IMG/VR virus record: IMGVR_UViG_3300048597_000677
Location: 1-20,474 of that record
Direction: 5' to 3' (one strand)
DNA: 20,474 bases
From: a virus
Shown here: positions 1 through 8,206 of the stretch, in pieces
Position numbering within the stretch: position 1 is the stretch's first letter
How the letters are laid out: every line of letters starts with the position of its first letter
Program-made: the position numbers and the translations under genes
Notes under the pieces: model-generated
What the model was told of the DNA's origin: nothing
Seen by the model: only the letters and a program-made list of their open reading frames with translations
The model's database searches: none

Positions 1-177
1 ATGGAAAGAGATCTAGAACGGATCCTCGAAGATCTTCAGGAAATTGCAGATTTCTGTAAGAGAAACAATCTTCCGGAGTCTGCTGAGGCTGTGCTCCGAG
101 CGCAGGAGGCGCTTATGCTCGACCTTGGTCTGATTTCCGCGTTATCACCGACGTCGTCTCAGATCCGCAAGAGCTGA
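1..177 (+). CDS. Small hypothetical protein (58 aa)
   Basis: The frame opens with ATG at the first base and ends with TGA after 58 codons. The product is acidic at its N-terminus and rich in Glu, Leu and Ala, with a predicted helical stretch (residues 1-45, heptad-like Leu/Ile spacing) and no Cys pair or membrane segment. I do not recognise the family. The ATG coincides with the window edge, so no ribosome binding site can be seen and the frame may be the tail of a longer gene. It converges on the minus-strand gene at 192-707, leaving 14 bases between the stops. Base composition is less GC-rich than the rest of the window. A helical small protein is plausible, but the family, and even the reality of the gene, remain uncertain. 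Confidence 0.4.
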   Translation: MERDLERILEDLQEIADFCKRNNLPESAEAVLRAQEALMLDLGLISALSPTSSQIRKS

Positions 178-191
178 GGACATCACTCAGG

Positions 192-707
192 TCAGGGGCT
201 CGCGAGTTCTTGGGTGACGCGCGCTGATTTGAATGAGATCAATCGCCCAGAAGAGCTCGGCGAAGGCGTTGATTCTGCTCTCCAAAAACCTGAGAGAAAC
301 GGATCGGCATTGAGACGAAGCCTTTTCTGCTCCATTAGGCAAGCATCCATGGCATACTCAAGGGTAGTGGCCAGAAGATTGAGCTGCAGGCGTGCAGCTT
401 CATCCTCCAAGGCAACGATGACGTCAAAGAACGCATTGCATCCATCCGGACAGATTACTTCACTGTCAACTTCTGAGTAAGGTTTATCAGGACCAAGAAA
501 GTGATCCGGTTTGTCGAGGCGGTCAGGAAGTTGGTCAAGGCCAGTGGCCGATGGTTTTGTCCGGCCTGCGAAAAGCTCGAGAACGGATTCACTGAAGCTT
601 GCCGTGAGGGTATTCTTGCTGTTTATCAAGAGCGCAGAAGCCCCATGTATCGCCAGTCGAAACAGTGTTCGTAGGCCAGCCACTTGTGGCGGCTCATCCC
701 TATGCAC
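192..707 (-). CDS. Hypothetical protein (171 aa)
   Basis: This is an open frame of 171 residues with a GTG start and no closer ATG in frame. The middle part (about residues 85-130) reads like a folded protein: a Cys-Pro-Asp-Gly-Cys patch near residue 87 is followed by two amphipathic helices rich in Ala, Leu and Glu. The first 40 residues and the Ser/Pro-rich tail are low in recognisable features. No signal peptide or catalytic motif is visible and I do not recognise the family. It converges with the small gene at 1-177 and shares its lower GC content, so the two may have arrived together. The antisense frames over the same stretch are shorter and look random. The start is the weakest part of this call. 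Confidence 0.45.
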   Translation of the reverse strand: MHRDEPPQVAGLRTLFRLAIHGASALLINSKNTLTASFSESVLELFAGRTKPSATGLDQLPDRLDKPDHFLGPDKPYSEVDSEVICPDGCNAFFDVIVALEDEAARLQLNLLATTLEYAMDACLMEQKRLRLNADPFLSGFWRAESTPSPSSSGRLISFKSARVTQELASP

Positions 708-1102
708 CCAAGGCTACGGCTGGACCGGCTACTGCTGAGCTATCATCCGTCGTAGCAGAACTGCACTAATTGAGCGTTACCAGCTCATGGCTACACACGT
801 CGCGAAGAAGGGCCCGTTCTGCCTGTCCCGGCTGGCCCTGGTTCATGCCCCTGGCACCTGCGCGCTCACCTTGAGGGACCAAACGGTGTGTACGCGGACA
901 TCTTCACTCCGCTATCCGGACTCGAGGCATTGCCACAAGTAGTGGGGTGTCCGGAACCGCTTGGGCCGGTGTGTGAGCAGACCTTCATCGGCGTCGCAGT
1001 GATGGTCCCCGCTCCGCCCATCACGTCGAATGCTGCGTCTGACACCAAGGTCTCCTCCGGGCTCGGAGTAGCCGATCGCCGCGCTAACTGCGAATGGCCG
1101 CT
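708..1102. other. Stretch without a supportable gene
   Basis: About 395 bases lie between the hypothetical gene and the decayed recombinase partner gene. Both strands have open frames of 60-130 codons here, but they overlap each other, have no ribosome binding site and resemble nothing I recognise. The frame on the minus strand runs on from, but out of phase with, the remnant at 1103-1433, so the sequence may be older decayed mobile-element DNA. I see no promoter, terminator or repeat that I would defend. Confidence 0.5.
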
Positions 1103-1433
1103 TCAACTGATCCGCCCGAGATGCATTGGCTGCGTGCCCCACTCCAGCGGGAACGGCTCGATCAACTGCGCCAGCGTCACCTCCGGTCCCTGCTTCCCGT
1201 CCAGGATTGACTCGACGATGTCCGCTGCGAGCATCGCAAGCCGCAGCAACCGCGTGAGGTAGGAGGGCGCGATCCACTCTCGTTCGGCTAGTTCGGCAAT
1301 GGCCGTGGTTCATGGAGTCCGCTTCCAGCGGAAGGCGCGCGTCAGCGTCTTTTGCGCCTGGATTCGTTTCGACGCGACAGTGGGGCGCGGCTGTTCGAGC
1401 GCGAGCGTCTCGTGATAGGCTCTACGCTTGATG
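1103..1433 (-). pseudogene. Decayed copy of the recombinase partner (ParB-type HTH) gene
   Basis: Read on the minus strand, this stretch encodes a clear relative of the protein at 3546-3920. The segment AFRWKR is conserved, followed by IAELAERE, then APSYLTRLLRLAMLAADIVE, then ILDGKQGPEVTLAQ and IEPFPLEW, ending at TGA. Between AFRWKR and IAELAERE the remnant has lost about nine bases relative to the intact copy and carries an in-frame TGA (near 1310), so no full-length product can be made. The 5' end fades out just before the helicase gene that starts at 1454 on the other strand. The remnant diverges from the intact copy at many third positions, so it is an older paralogue rather than a fresh duplication. 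The recombinase that should lie upstream of it is absent. Confidence 0.8.
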
Positions 1434-1453
1434 GTAAAGCGCCTTAGCCCACA

Positions 1454-3487
1454 ATGAATGTATCCTCTAGCCTGGGTGAACAGCCAACGACACCAGACCG
1501 TCGCACGGGCCGCTCATTCTACGCGGCGCCTGTCGCAGAGTTTCGTATTACCGATGACGATGCGATCATTGGACGGCTTTCTTCCCGCCACGTCGCCTTC
1601 CATGCTGCCGCCGAGGCCGAGCAGCTTCGTGCCTGGGCGCGCGAAATCGAAATCCTGAAGGAGACCTTCGCAAAGCTCGGCTCGCTCTGCGACGACTGGC
1701 AGCTGCTCCTCGAAATCCCACTGCTGCGGCTCGGAAAACGGATCGACGCGGTAGTTCTCGCGCCCGGAGTCGTAGGTGTGATCGAATTCAAGATCAACGC
1801 GGCTGGGTTTCAGGGCGTCGATCGCGTCCAGACTGAACGCTACGCTCAATCCCTCAGCGATTTCCACCAGGCTTCACAGCAGCGGCTTATCTTGCCGATC
1901 CTTTGCGCCGAGCGGGCTCGGGCGAGGCCGCCAGCGACTACGTTGATCGAAGGCGTCGGCACCCTAATGGAGGTCAATGCGGCGACGCTCGCCGACGCGT
2001 TTGTGGTGCTGCAGGCTCATGTCGATCCGAATGCTGCCACCATTGACGCGCACGGGTTCGACTACTCACCGTACCGGCCGACCCCCAACATCGTAGAGGC
2101 TGCGCAGGCGCTCTATGCCGGGCACGAGATCGCAGACATTGGGCGCGGCGACGCGGCCGATGCAGAGTTGCAGGCTGCGGCAGCGGCACTGCAAGAAATC
2201 GCTGCTGATGCTGAGGCGGCGCGCGCCAAAGTTGTCTGCTTTGTGACCGGCGCACCTGGCGCCGGCAAGACGCTGCTCGGCTTGGACCTCGCACTCAAGA
2301 GTCGATCGGGGAGCCGTCCTGCGGCGCTTCTCTCGGGTAACCGACCACTGGTCCATGTTCTAACTGAGGCTCTGGCGGAAGACAGCGCCGCGCGCGGCGT
2401 GATGCCGAAGACCGAAGCGCGACGTTTCGCTGACGCAGCCATTCAGAACCTGCTTGGATACTTGAAGGAGCACACAGACGGGGCGCCGCCGCCGGAGCAT
2501 GTGATCGTCTTCGACGAGGCACAGCGCGCTTGGGATGCCGAGGTCGGCAAGGAACTCATGGGCCGGCCGAGTTCCGAGCCCGAACTGTTTCTAGAGATCC
2601 TCGACCGCTTGGACTGGGCCTGCCTGGTCTGCCTGGTTGGTCCTGGCCAAGAGATAAATCGCGGGGAAGGTGGCCTCGCACTCTGGGGGGAAGCTCTACG
2701 GGCGGCGCGGAGCGCGGGTAGTCGTTGGCGTGTTGTAGCCGCGCCCCAGGCGGTTGACGGCGGGCCGGACGTGCCCGGTTCCGGCATGTTCGCGGAGGGC
2801 GGACTCGGCGGGGTCGAGGTTCGCCGCGAGCCGGCATTGCACCTTGCGAACGCAATCCGGGCGTATCGAAATCCACTTCATGCCCAGTGGGTGGCGCACC
2901 TTCTGGTTGGCGACGTTGCGGAGGCGAGGGCCCTGGCTGCTAGAATGGATGCCCCGCCGGCACTGATAACGCGTGAGCTCTCCGTAGCGAAGCAATGGCT
3001 CCGTCAACGGCGGCGGGGTGGTCGGACGGTCGGCCTGCTCGCGAGTTCTGGCGCGGTCCGCCTAGTCGGTGACGGAGTGCCGCCTGCGCCGAGATCGAAT
3101 GAGTTGCACCCAATCGGCCACTGGTTCTTGAAGCCCTTCACGGATTTCCGCAGCGCCGGGGCGCTTGAGACCCCGATGAGCGAGTTCGGGTGCCAGGGAC
3201 TCGAGTTGGATTACGCCTGTCTGTGTTGGGGCGGCGACCTGATTTGGACCGACCAGGGTTGGCTTCCGCGCATGATGCGTGCGCCTCGATGGCAGATTGC
3301 GCGAGACTCGGAAAAGCAGCGTTTTCGGCTGAATGGCTACCGCGTGCTACTCACGCGGGCGCGGGCTGGTCTCGTGCTGTTCGTGCCGCGTGGCGAGGCT
3401 GACGATCCGACACGTGCCTCGGCCGAGATGGACGCCTGTGCGGAGGCTCTCCAAGCAGCCGGGTGCGCTCAACTCTTGGAGCGGTGA
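1454..3487 (+). CDS. PD-(D/E)xK-like nuclease fused to DUF2075/Schlafen-type SF1 helicase
   Basis: The 677-residue protein has two parts. Residues about 50-150 look like a restriction-type nuclease core: Glu87, then KRIDAVV with Asp98, then VIEFK with Glu111 and Lys113, the order expected of a PD-(D/E)xK site. Residues about 255-677 are a superfamily 1 ATPase/helicase of the DUF2075 type: Walker A GAPGAGKT (266-273), Walker B VIVFDEAQ (350-357), a motif like EFGCQGLELD (577-586) and a final arginine motif YRVLLTRAR (629-637). No membrane segment is seen, so it should act in the cytoplasm on DNA or RNA. The first ATG is used; the ribosome binding site is poor. The gene stands alone, head to tail with nothing, flanked by two copies of a recombinase partner gene. 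Nuclease-helicase fusions of this build are common in defence islands; an antiphage role is inference. Confidence 0.85.
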   Translation: MNVSSSLGEQPTTPDRRTGRSFYAAPVAEFRITDDDAIIGRLSSRHVAFHAAAEAEQLRAWAREIEILKETFAKLGSLCDDWQLLLEIPLLRLGKRIDAVVLAPGVVGVIEFKINAAGFQGVDRVQTERYAQSLSDFHQASQQRLILPILCAERARARPPATTLIEGVGTLMEVNAATLADAFVVLQAHVDPNAATIDAHGFDYSPYRPTPNIVEAAQALYAGHEIADIGRGDAADAELQAAAAALQEIAADAEAARAKVVCFVTGAPGAGKTLLGLDLALKSRSGSRPAALLSGNRPLVHVLTEALAEDSAARGVMPKTEARRFADAAIQNLLGYLKEHTDGAPPPEHVIVFDEAQRAWDAEVGKELMGRPSSEPELFLEILDRLDWACLVCLVGPGQEINRGEGGLALWGEALRAARSAGSRWRVVAAPQAVDGGPDVPGSGMFAEGGLGGVEVRREPALHLANAIRAYRNPLHAQWVAHLLVGDVAEARALAARMDAPPALITRELSVAKQWLRQRRRGGRTVGLLASSGAVRLVGDGVPPAPRSNELHPIGHWFLKPFTDFRSAGALETPMSEFGCQGLELDYACLCWGGDLIWTDQGWLPRMMRAPRWQIARDSEKQRFRLNGYRVLLTRARAGLVLFVPRGEADDPTRASAEMDACAEALQAAGCAQLLER

Positions 3488-3545
3488 ACCAAGACGCACC
3501 GGATTCTGAGATGCCTTCGATGCAAAGAGCACGCACTCACTCCCG

Positions 3546-3920
3546 TCAACGAGGCTGTGCATGCCATTCCATCGGAAAGGGCTCCAGTACCCGCGCCAGC
3601 GTCACCTCCGATCCCTGTTTCCCGTCGAGGATCGCTTCGACGATGTCGGGCGCGAGCAGCGTGAGGCGCAGGACGCGGGTCATGTAGGAGGGCGCGATCC
3701 CCTCGCGATCGGCTAGTTCGGCGATGGTGGCGAACTCGCCCGACTCCAGCATCCTCTTCCAGCGGAACGCGCGCCCCAGCGCCTTGACCAGCGTGTTGTC
3801 CGTCCTCCGCGGTTGCGTGGCGCCTTCCGGTGACTGCATCTCCTTCCGTCCGCCACGCTTCACGACGCGGAACGGCACGTGGAGCGTCACAGTCTCGGGG
3901 ATAGGCGCACCGCGGGTCAT
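3546..3920 (-). CDS. Recombinase-associated ParB-type HTH protein (124 aa)
   Basis: The product has a basic N-terminus (residues 1-45) and a helix-turn-helix region of the ParB/KorB kind (about residues 62-105: FATIAELADREGIAPSYMTR followed by VLRLTLLAPDIVEAILDG). In this element family it always follows the serine recombinase, and is often annotated as phage-related protein. The ATG at 3920 overlaps the recombinase stop as ATGA and is preceded by GGGAG nine bases upstream, so the longer open frame further upstream is not used. A DNA-binding accessory role, for instance helping the recombinase choose sites or direction, is inferred from position and fold only. A broken copy lies at 1103-1433. 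Confidence 0.85.
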   Translation of the reverse strand: MTRGAPIPETVTLHVPFRVVKRGGRKEMQSPEGATQPRRTDNTLVKALGRAFRWKRMLESGEFATIAELADREGIAPSYMTRVLRLTLLAPDIVEAILDGKQGSEVTLARVLEPFPMEWHAQPR

Positions 3921-5227
3921 GCGGCTGCTCCCATGTCTCCGGCTAGCGTCTCTTGCGCGAGACCGCCGAGACCGTCCACGCGCAGGCTTACGTCCAGCCC
4001 GTCCGTGCCTATGTCGACCCGTTCGACCAGCAGCGCCACGATCCGCGCCTGCTCGGCGGGGAACAGTTCGTCCCACAACGGGTCGAACTGCTGCAGAGCA
4101 GCGCGGGCGGCCGCCTCGGTGATATCGGCGGTATGGGCGCGCGCCGCCTTCCACGTGCCCGCCACGATCTCGGGCTGGCGGAAGACAACACGCAACTGGT
4201 CGATGACCGCCGCCTCGATCTCACCCGCGGGGACGCGACCGATCGGACACGAACCAGCGCCATGCTTCAACACCGTCTGGCTGACGTAGTAGCGGTAGAG
4301 CTTGCCGCCCCTGCGAGTATGGGTGGGCGAGAACGCTGCGCCATCAGGGCCAAACAGTAGCCCCTTCAGCAGCGCGGGCGTCTCGGCCCGGGTTCGTGCG
4401 GCGCGCTGCCGCGGGCTCACCTGCAGGATGGTGTGGACCTTGTCCCATGTAGCGGCGTCAACAATGGCGTCATGCTCGCCGGGATAGCTGTCGCCCTTGT
4501 AGACCGCCTCACCGATGTAAACCCGGTTGTTGAGGATCCGATAGAGGTCCTTCTTGTCGATCGGCTTCCCGCTCTTCCTGGTGATCCCGCGCGCGGTTGC
4601 CTCATTAGCCAGCACCGTGCCCGAGCCAATCTCGATGAAACGCGCGAAGATCCAGCGCACCTGCTCGGCCTCGACCGGGTTCACCACCAGCTTGCGGTTT
4701 CCGACGTCGTAGCCGAGCGGCGGGTTGCCCCCCATCCAAATGCCCTTCATCCGGCTCGCGCGGAACTTGTCACGGATGCGCTCGGCGGTCACCTCCCGTT
4801 CGAATTGTGCAAAGGACAGGAGGATATTGAGCGTCAGCCGGCCCATGGAGGTCGTGGTATTGAATGCCTGCGTGATGGAGACGAACGTGACGCCATTGCG
4901 ATCGAACACCTCGACCAGCTTCGAGAAGTCCATGAGCGAGCGCGAGAGCCGGTCGATCTTGTAGACCACGACCACGTCGATCAGCCCGTCCTCGATGTCG
5001 GTGAGCAGATGCTGCAGGGCAGGGCGGTCCAGTGTGCCCCCGGAGATGCCGCCGTCGTCGTACTGATCGCGGACCAGCACCCAGCCCTCGGACCGCTGGC
5101 TGGCAATGTAGGCCTCGCAGGCCTCCCGCTGGGCGTGGAGCGAGTTGAACTCCTGCTCGAGCCCCTCCTCGGAGGACTTGCGGGTATAGACGGCGCAGCG
5201 GAGCTTGCGGACGATCTTTTCGGTCAT
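3917..5227 (-). CDS. Large serine recombinase (436 aa)
   Basis: The resolvase catalytic domain covers about residues 9-155: YTRKSSEEG with the nucleophile Ser18, DRPAL (67-71), KIDRLSRS (90-97) and QFEREVTAERIR (141-152). A recombinase DNA-binding domain follows (about 165-275, with NPVEAEQVRWIFARF and LYRILNNRVYIGEAVYKG). The region normally holding the zinc ribbon (about 285-345) keeps GLLFGPDG and YRYYVSQ but has only one Cys, so it probably binds no zinc; this seems usual for the subfamily. It should cut and rejoin DNA at attachment or resolution sites. The ATG at 5227 has GGAGGAG just upstream and overlaps the DUF2924 stop as ATGA; an in-frame ATG 156 bases earlier lies inside that gene and is rejected. 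It is the likely integrase of the element. Confidence 0.93.
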   Translation of the reverse strand: MTEKIVRKLRCAVYTRKSSEEGLEQEFNSLHAQREACEAYIASQRSEGWVLVRDQYDDGGISGGTLDRPALQHLLTDIEDGLIDVVVVYKIDRLSRSLMDFSKLVEVFDRNGVTFVSITQAFNTTTSMGRLTLNILLSFAQFEREVTAERIRDKFRASRMKGIWMGGNPPLGYDVGNRKLVVNPVEAEQVRWIFARFIEIGSGTVLANEATARGITRKSGKPIDKKDLYRILNNRVYIGEAVYKGDSYPGEHDAIVDAATWDKVHTILQVSPRQRAARTRAETPALLKGLLFGPDGAAFSPTHTRRGGKLYRYYVSQTVLKHGAGSCPIGRVPAGEIEAAVIDQLRVVFRQPEIVAGTWKAARAHTADITEAAARAALQQFDPLWDELFPAEQARIVALLVERVDIGTDGLDVSLRVDGLGGLAQETLAGDMGAAA

Positions 5228-5676
5228 GCGCTCCTCCGGTGGTTCCTGAGGCCGAAGAAGACCCAGCCGTTCCAGCGGGTGCCGGTAATCGCGCGGGCGA
5301 TGGCGGAGAGCGACTTGTAGGGCCGTCCCTGCCATTCGAACCCGTCCGCGGTGACGGTGACAACATGCTCGACGCACTGCCACTCGCGGATCAGCCGCGT
5401 TCCGGTGATCGGCATGTGGTCCGCGCGGATGCGGCTCTTCTTGCGGTCACCGCCGTCCAGCTCCTCACCCAGCCGCTCAAGCCGCCGGACAGTCTCAGGC
5501 TTGAGCCCGCCATAGGCCAGTTCCTGGATGCGGTAGGCGAGGCGGCTCTCAAGGTAGCGCCGGTTGAACGGCGGTGGCTCGCTGTCGAACAGTTCGCGCC
5601 ACTGCGCCTTCAGGTCTGGCGTCGGCGTGGTCTTCAGCGCGGCTAGGAGCGCGGGAATGGGGTCGTGGCTGGTCAT
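5224..5676 (-). CDS. DUF2924 domain protein (150 aa)
   Basis: I recognise DUF2924: residues 20-75 hold the helical core with LKAQWRELF, PPFNRRYLESRLAYRIQEL and GGL, and residues 88-150 hold the typical ending, where a GTRLIREWQ segment leads to a short beta part (HVVTVTADGFEWQGRPYKSL) and SAIARAITGTRWNGWVFFGL. The C-terminal part resembles a small DNA-binding or clamp-like domain seen next to serine recombinases in alphaproteobacteria. The biochemical function is unknown. The ATG at 5676 has GGAG nine bases upstream and overlaps the preceding stop as ATGA; the gene overlaps the recombinase start by four bases. Such tight coupling with the recombinase implies a shared task, possibly target choice. 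The long upstream extension of the frame overlaps the primase and is not coding. Confidence 0.88.
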   Translation of the reverse strand: MTSHDPIPALLAALKTTPTPDLKAQWRELFDSEPPPFNRRYLESRLAYRIQELAYGGLKPETVRRLERLGEELDGGDRKKSRIRADHMPITGTRLIREWQCVEHVVTVTADGFEWQGRPYKSLSAIARAITGTRWNGWVFFGLRNHRRSA

Positions 5677-5867
5677 GTGGTTCTCCGATTGATCCGGGTT
5701 GCATGACCGCTCCGGTCGGGCGCGGAGTGAAGAGAACTCTCTCCGGTGTCGGCAGATAGTCCGCTTGACTGTCGCAGGCGAAGGCGAACGACGCCGCGGG
5801 CAAGGATCGTGCAGAGCTCGCGGCGGCGCTCGAGCGGGGACAGGTGGGAGGGGTGGAGCGGATTCAT
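5673..5867 (-). CDS. Small recombinase-cassette protein (64 aa)
   Basis: The 64-residue product begins with the recognisable N-terminus MNPLHPSHLSPLERRRELC, followed by a helical run TILARGVVRLRLRQS, then a Ser-rich, basic tail. Proteins with this opening are regularly found just upstream of DUF2924 and recombinase genes in alphaproteobacteria; no function is known to me. Its ATG overlaps the primase stop as ATGA, with GAGG eight bases upstream, and its own stop overlaps the DUF2924 start in the same way, so translation is very likely coupled through the whole cassette. The conserved opening and the double overlap make it a real gene despite its size. Confidence 0.75.
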   Translation of the reverse strand: MNPLHPSHLSPLERRRELCTILARGVVRLRLRQSSGLSADTGESSLHSAPDRSGHATRINRRTT

Positions 5868-8206
5868 ATCGCGACCTCGGCGGCGGTGCCGTTTCGAATG
5901 AGCGAAATCCCCTGCCAGCCCCGGACGCCACGTGACTTTGCGTCCGAGAGGCCTCGGCTACGAAGTGCTTCACCAAGTGCCTTGCTGGAGCCGGCAGGGT
6001 GGCCAAGGGCGTCGGCCCAATCCCTCCACGAAGCAAAAAGGCGGGTGGATGCCGTCCAGGCTTCAGGCTCCGCGCTGCAGCACTCGACGAACCACTGCCC
6101 AACCAGATCCTCGCTTGCGAAGTAGTCCTTGGCGGCCTCCGCAACAGAAGGCGGAGGCATCAGCCCATGTCTGCGCCACTCAGCGCAGCCTTCCAGCATC
6201 CAACCAAGGATGCCGTCCCGCTCTTCAATCAGTTTGTCCTGGAGTGTTCCGTCCCGCGCATCCTCCGGAATGGTGACCGCGAAGGGCACCATGTGAAGAC
6301 GGCGGCGCATCGCCTCCCCGACGCTTGTGATCGCCGGGCGGTGGTTGCCCATGACGACGAGCTTGAACTGTGGCCGAAACTCGAAGTGATCGCAGCGCAT
6401 AAAGTTCGCCCGTATGCTTTCGCCCCCGGTGACCATCTTGATGCGGGCTTCCGACCAGGCGCGACCGGCTTCGGTCTCCGGTACGATCACGAGGCGGGCC
6501 GCCCGAAGCCCGGCGAGTTCGGTGAGGTGGCGCTCCGACTTCGACGCCATGAAGGTGTCGAGAGTTGCCGTCGCCGCGTAGCTGCCAAGGACGCGTGCGA
6601 TCGTCCCGAGGAACACAGACTTTCCGTTAGCGCCGGTGCCGTGGAGGAAGGCAAACACCTGTTCCGAGGTCTGCCCGGTGAGGCAGTAGCCGGCGAGGCG
6701 CTGGAGATACGCCTGCAGATCCCGGTCGCCTCCAGTGATGGTCACCAGGAAGCCGAGCCATCGCGGGCACTCCGTGCCCGGAGACGCGGACGTGATCTGG
6801 GTCAAGAGCAGACTCGGGTCGTGCGCAATAATCTCGCCTGTGTCGAGATCGACAATGCCGGCCGGCGTGTTCAGCAGAATCGCGTGCGCGTCCCACTCCG
6901 CCGTCCGCGTGGCAATCGAGGGATCACTTCCAACGATCCTCAGCGCAGCGGCAATGGTCTTGTCGCTGGCGATGCGTCGCGCGTGGTTGGGGTTGTCCGC
7001 AGTTGAGGCTGCCGTGCGGCAAACTTGCCGCATCATCTCCCGGGTGGAACCTGTCTCATCTCGTTCCCAGACCCTTCCGCTCCAGACGAACCACGAGCCC
7101 CAGGTCTCGACACGGCGGGTCATGGACCCGTGTCGTGCGACGAAGACCGCCGCGAGCGCGTCATCGCTGTGTTTCGGGGGGACGCCGGCCAGCGCATCGC
7201 CACCCGCTCCTGCATCCATTGGCGAGCCGTATGGCATCGGCCCGTTCTTCTCGATGTCCCGCTTGAGAAGCGCGTCGAACTCGCGGCGCACCCGCGCCTC
7301 GTCCCACGGCGGGTCAATCATCGTGGTGTTGTGCTCAAGAACTGCAACGAGGGACCCCTCGATGCTGCACCGGCCGCTCCTCACGTTCCGTAGCCAGTGT
7401 CCGATGACCCGCGACATGGCCTCGAAGCGCGTGATCCCGTCCGCACCACCCGCGCGAACCCGTTGGGTCGCGAGGTCCTTCGCTGATGGGCCGTGCGTGT
7501 CATGCAGGACGGGATCCACGCCGATCTCATGGCTCGCGATCGCGGGCATCGCGACTACCGCATCCGCGAGATCCTTTAGGTCATATTCGACCGGGACGTG
7601 CGCGAGCAGCCGGACAGGAGACCGCTTGCCGTTCTTGCCGTGGATCGATCCGGCCACGCGGATCGGCTGGTGGATGCTGCCAAAGGAGCCATCGCCACCG
7701 ACCTTCGCCGCAATCGCCGCGCGGAGAGCAGCAACTGTGATCAGATCTTCGCCTTCGGCGGGTTCGGTCAATCTCCAGTAGAGGTGGAGTTTCTTCTGGC
7801 CGACCTCAGTCAGTCCTCCCGATGCCACTTCGATGGTGGGCGGGCCGAGATACCGGACGAGATGATCCCGGGCCGCACCGATATCGCCGGTGTCGAGATC
7901 GACGAGGACAACGCCGGTCTGGGCGATGTCGTGCGCTTTTGCGGAACCGGTTGTCTGGACAGTGCCGGGAACGACGTAGAGACCCCGGAATGCCTCCGCA
8001 GCGCGGGGCGCGATCCTGATGAGTCGGTCGGCGGTCGCAGGGACGTGCGGAAACTCGACGTGCGGCGTCTGAACAGTCGTCCCCGTCTCGGACAGCACCC
8101 TGATCGGCACAAACCCATCCAGGTAGCCGAAGAGCACGTCGCAGAAGGTTCTGATGGCGTCGGCGTCGATCGGCGGCAGCTCGGTTTGATTGGAATACGC
8201 AGTCAT
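5864..8206 (-). CDS. P4-type phage/plasmid primase-helicase (780 aa)
   Basis: The N-terminal third (about 20-215) looks like a RepB/archaeo-eukaryotic-type primase domain, with VVLVDLDTGD (Asp103, Asp105) and a later SIHQPIRVAGSIHGKNGKR block. The C-terminal half (about 415-700) is a superfamily 3 helicase of the D5/P4 alpha kind: Walker A GTGANGKS (523-530), a Walker B-like VIVPETE (573-579), sensor motif VVMGNHRP (617-624) and an arginine-rich RRRLHMVPF (634-642). It should prime and unwind element DNA for autonomous replication. I chose ATG 8206 because it overlaps the preceding stop as TGATG and has GGGGA about ten bases upstream; a further ATG at 8215 has that motif too close. Family length is typical (700-850). 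It belongs to the same leftward operon as the recombinase. Confidence 0.93.
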   Translation of the reverse strand: MTAYSNQTELPPIDADAIRTFCDVLFGYLDGFVPIRVLSETGTTVQTPHVEFPHVPATADRLIRIAPRAAEAFRGLYVVPGTVQTTGSAKAHDIAQTGVVLVDLDTGDIGAARDHLVRYLGPPTIEVASGGLTEVGQKKLHLYWRLTEPAEGEDLITVAALRAAIAAKVGGDGSFGSIHQPIRVAGSIHGKNGKRSPVRLLAHVPVEYDLKDLADAVVAMPAIASHEIGVDPVLHDTHGPSAKDLATQRVRAGGADGITRFEAMSRVIGHWLRNVRSGRCSIEGSLVAVLEHNTTMIDPPWDEARVRREFDALLKRDIEKNGPMPYGSPMDAGAGGDALAGVPPKHSDDALAAVFVARHGSMTRRVETWGSWFVWSGRVWERDETGSTREMMRQVCRTAASTADNPNHARRIASDKTIAAALRIVGSDPSIATRTAEWDAHAILLNTPAGIVDLDTGEIIAHDPSLLLTQITSASPGTECPRWLGFLVTITGGDRDLQAYLQRLAGYCLTGQTSEQVFAFLHGTGANGKSVFLGTIARVLGSYAATATLDTFMASKSERHLTELAGLRAARLVIVPETEAGRAWSEARIKMVTGGESIRANFMRCDHFEFRPQFKLVVMGNHRPAITSVGEAMRRRLHMVPFAVTIPEDARDGTLQDKLIEERDGILGWMLEGCAEWRRHGLMPPPSVAEAAKDYFASEDLVGQWFVECCSAEPEAWTASTRLFASWRDWADALGHPAGSSKALGEALRSRGLSDAKSRGVRGWQGISLIRNGTAAEVAI

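Noticed and set aside
4433-7006. Plus-strand frames of about 300 codons opposite the recombinase and primase
   Set aside because: They are antisense to genes with intact catalytic motifs and chained start-stop overlaps.
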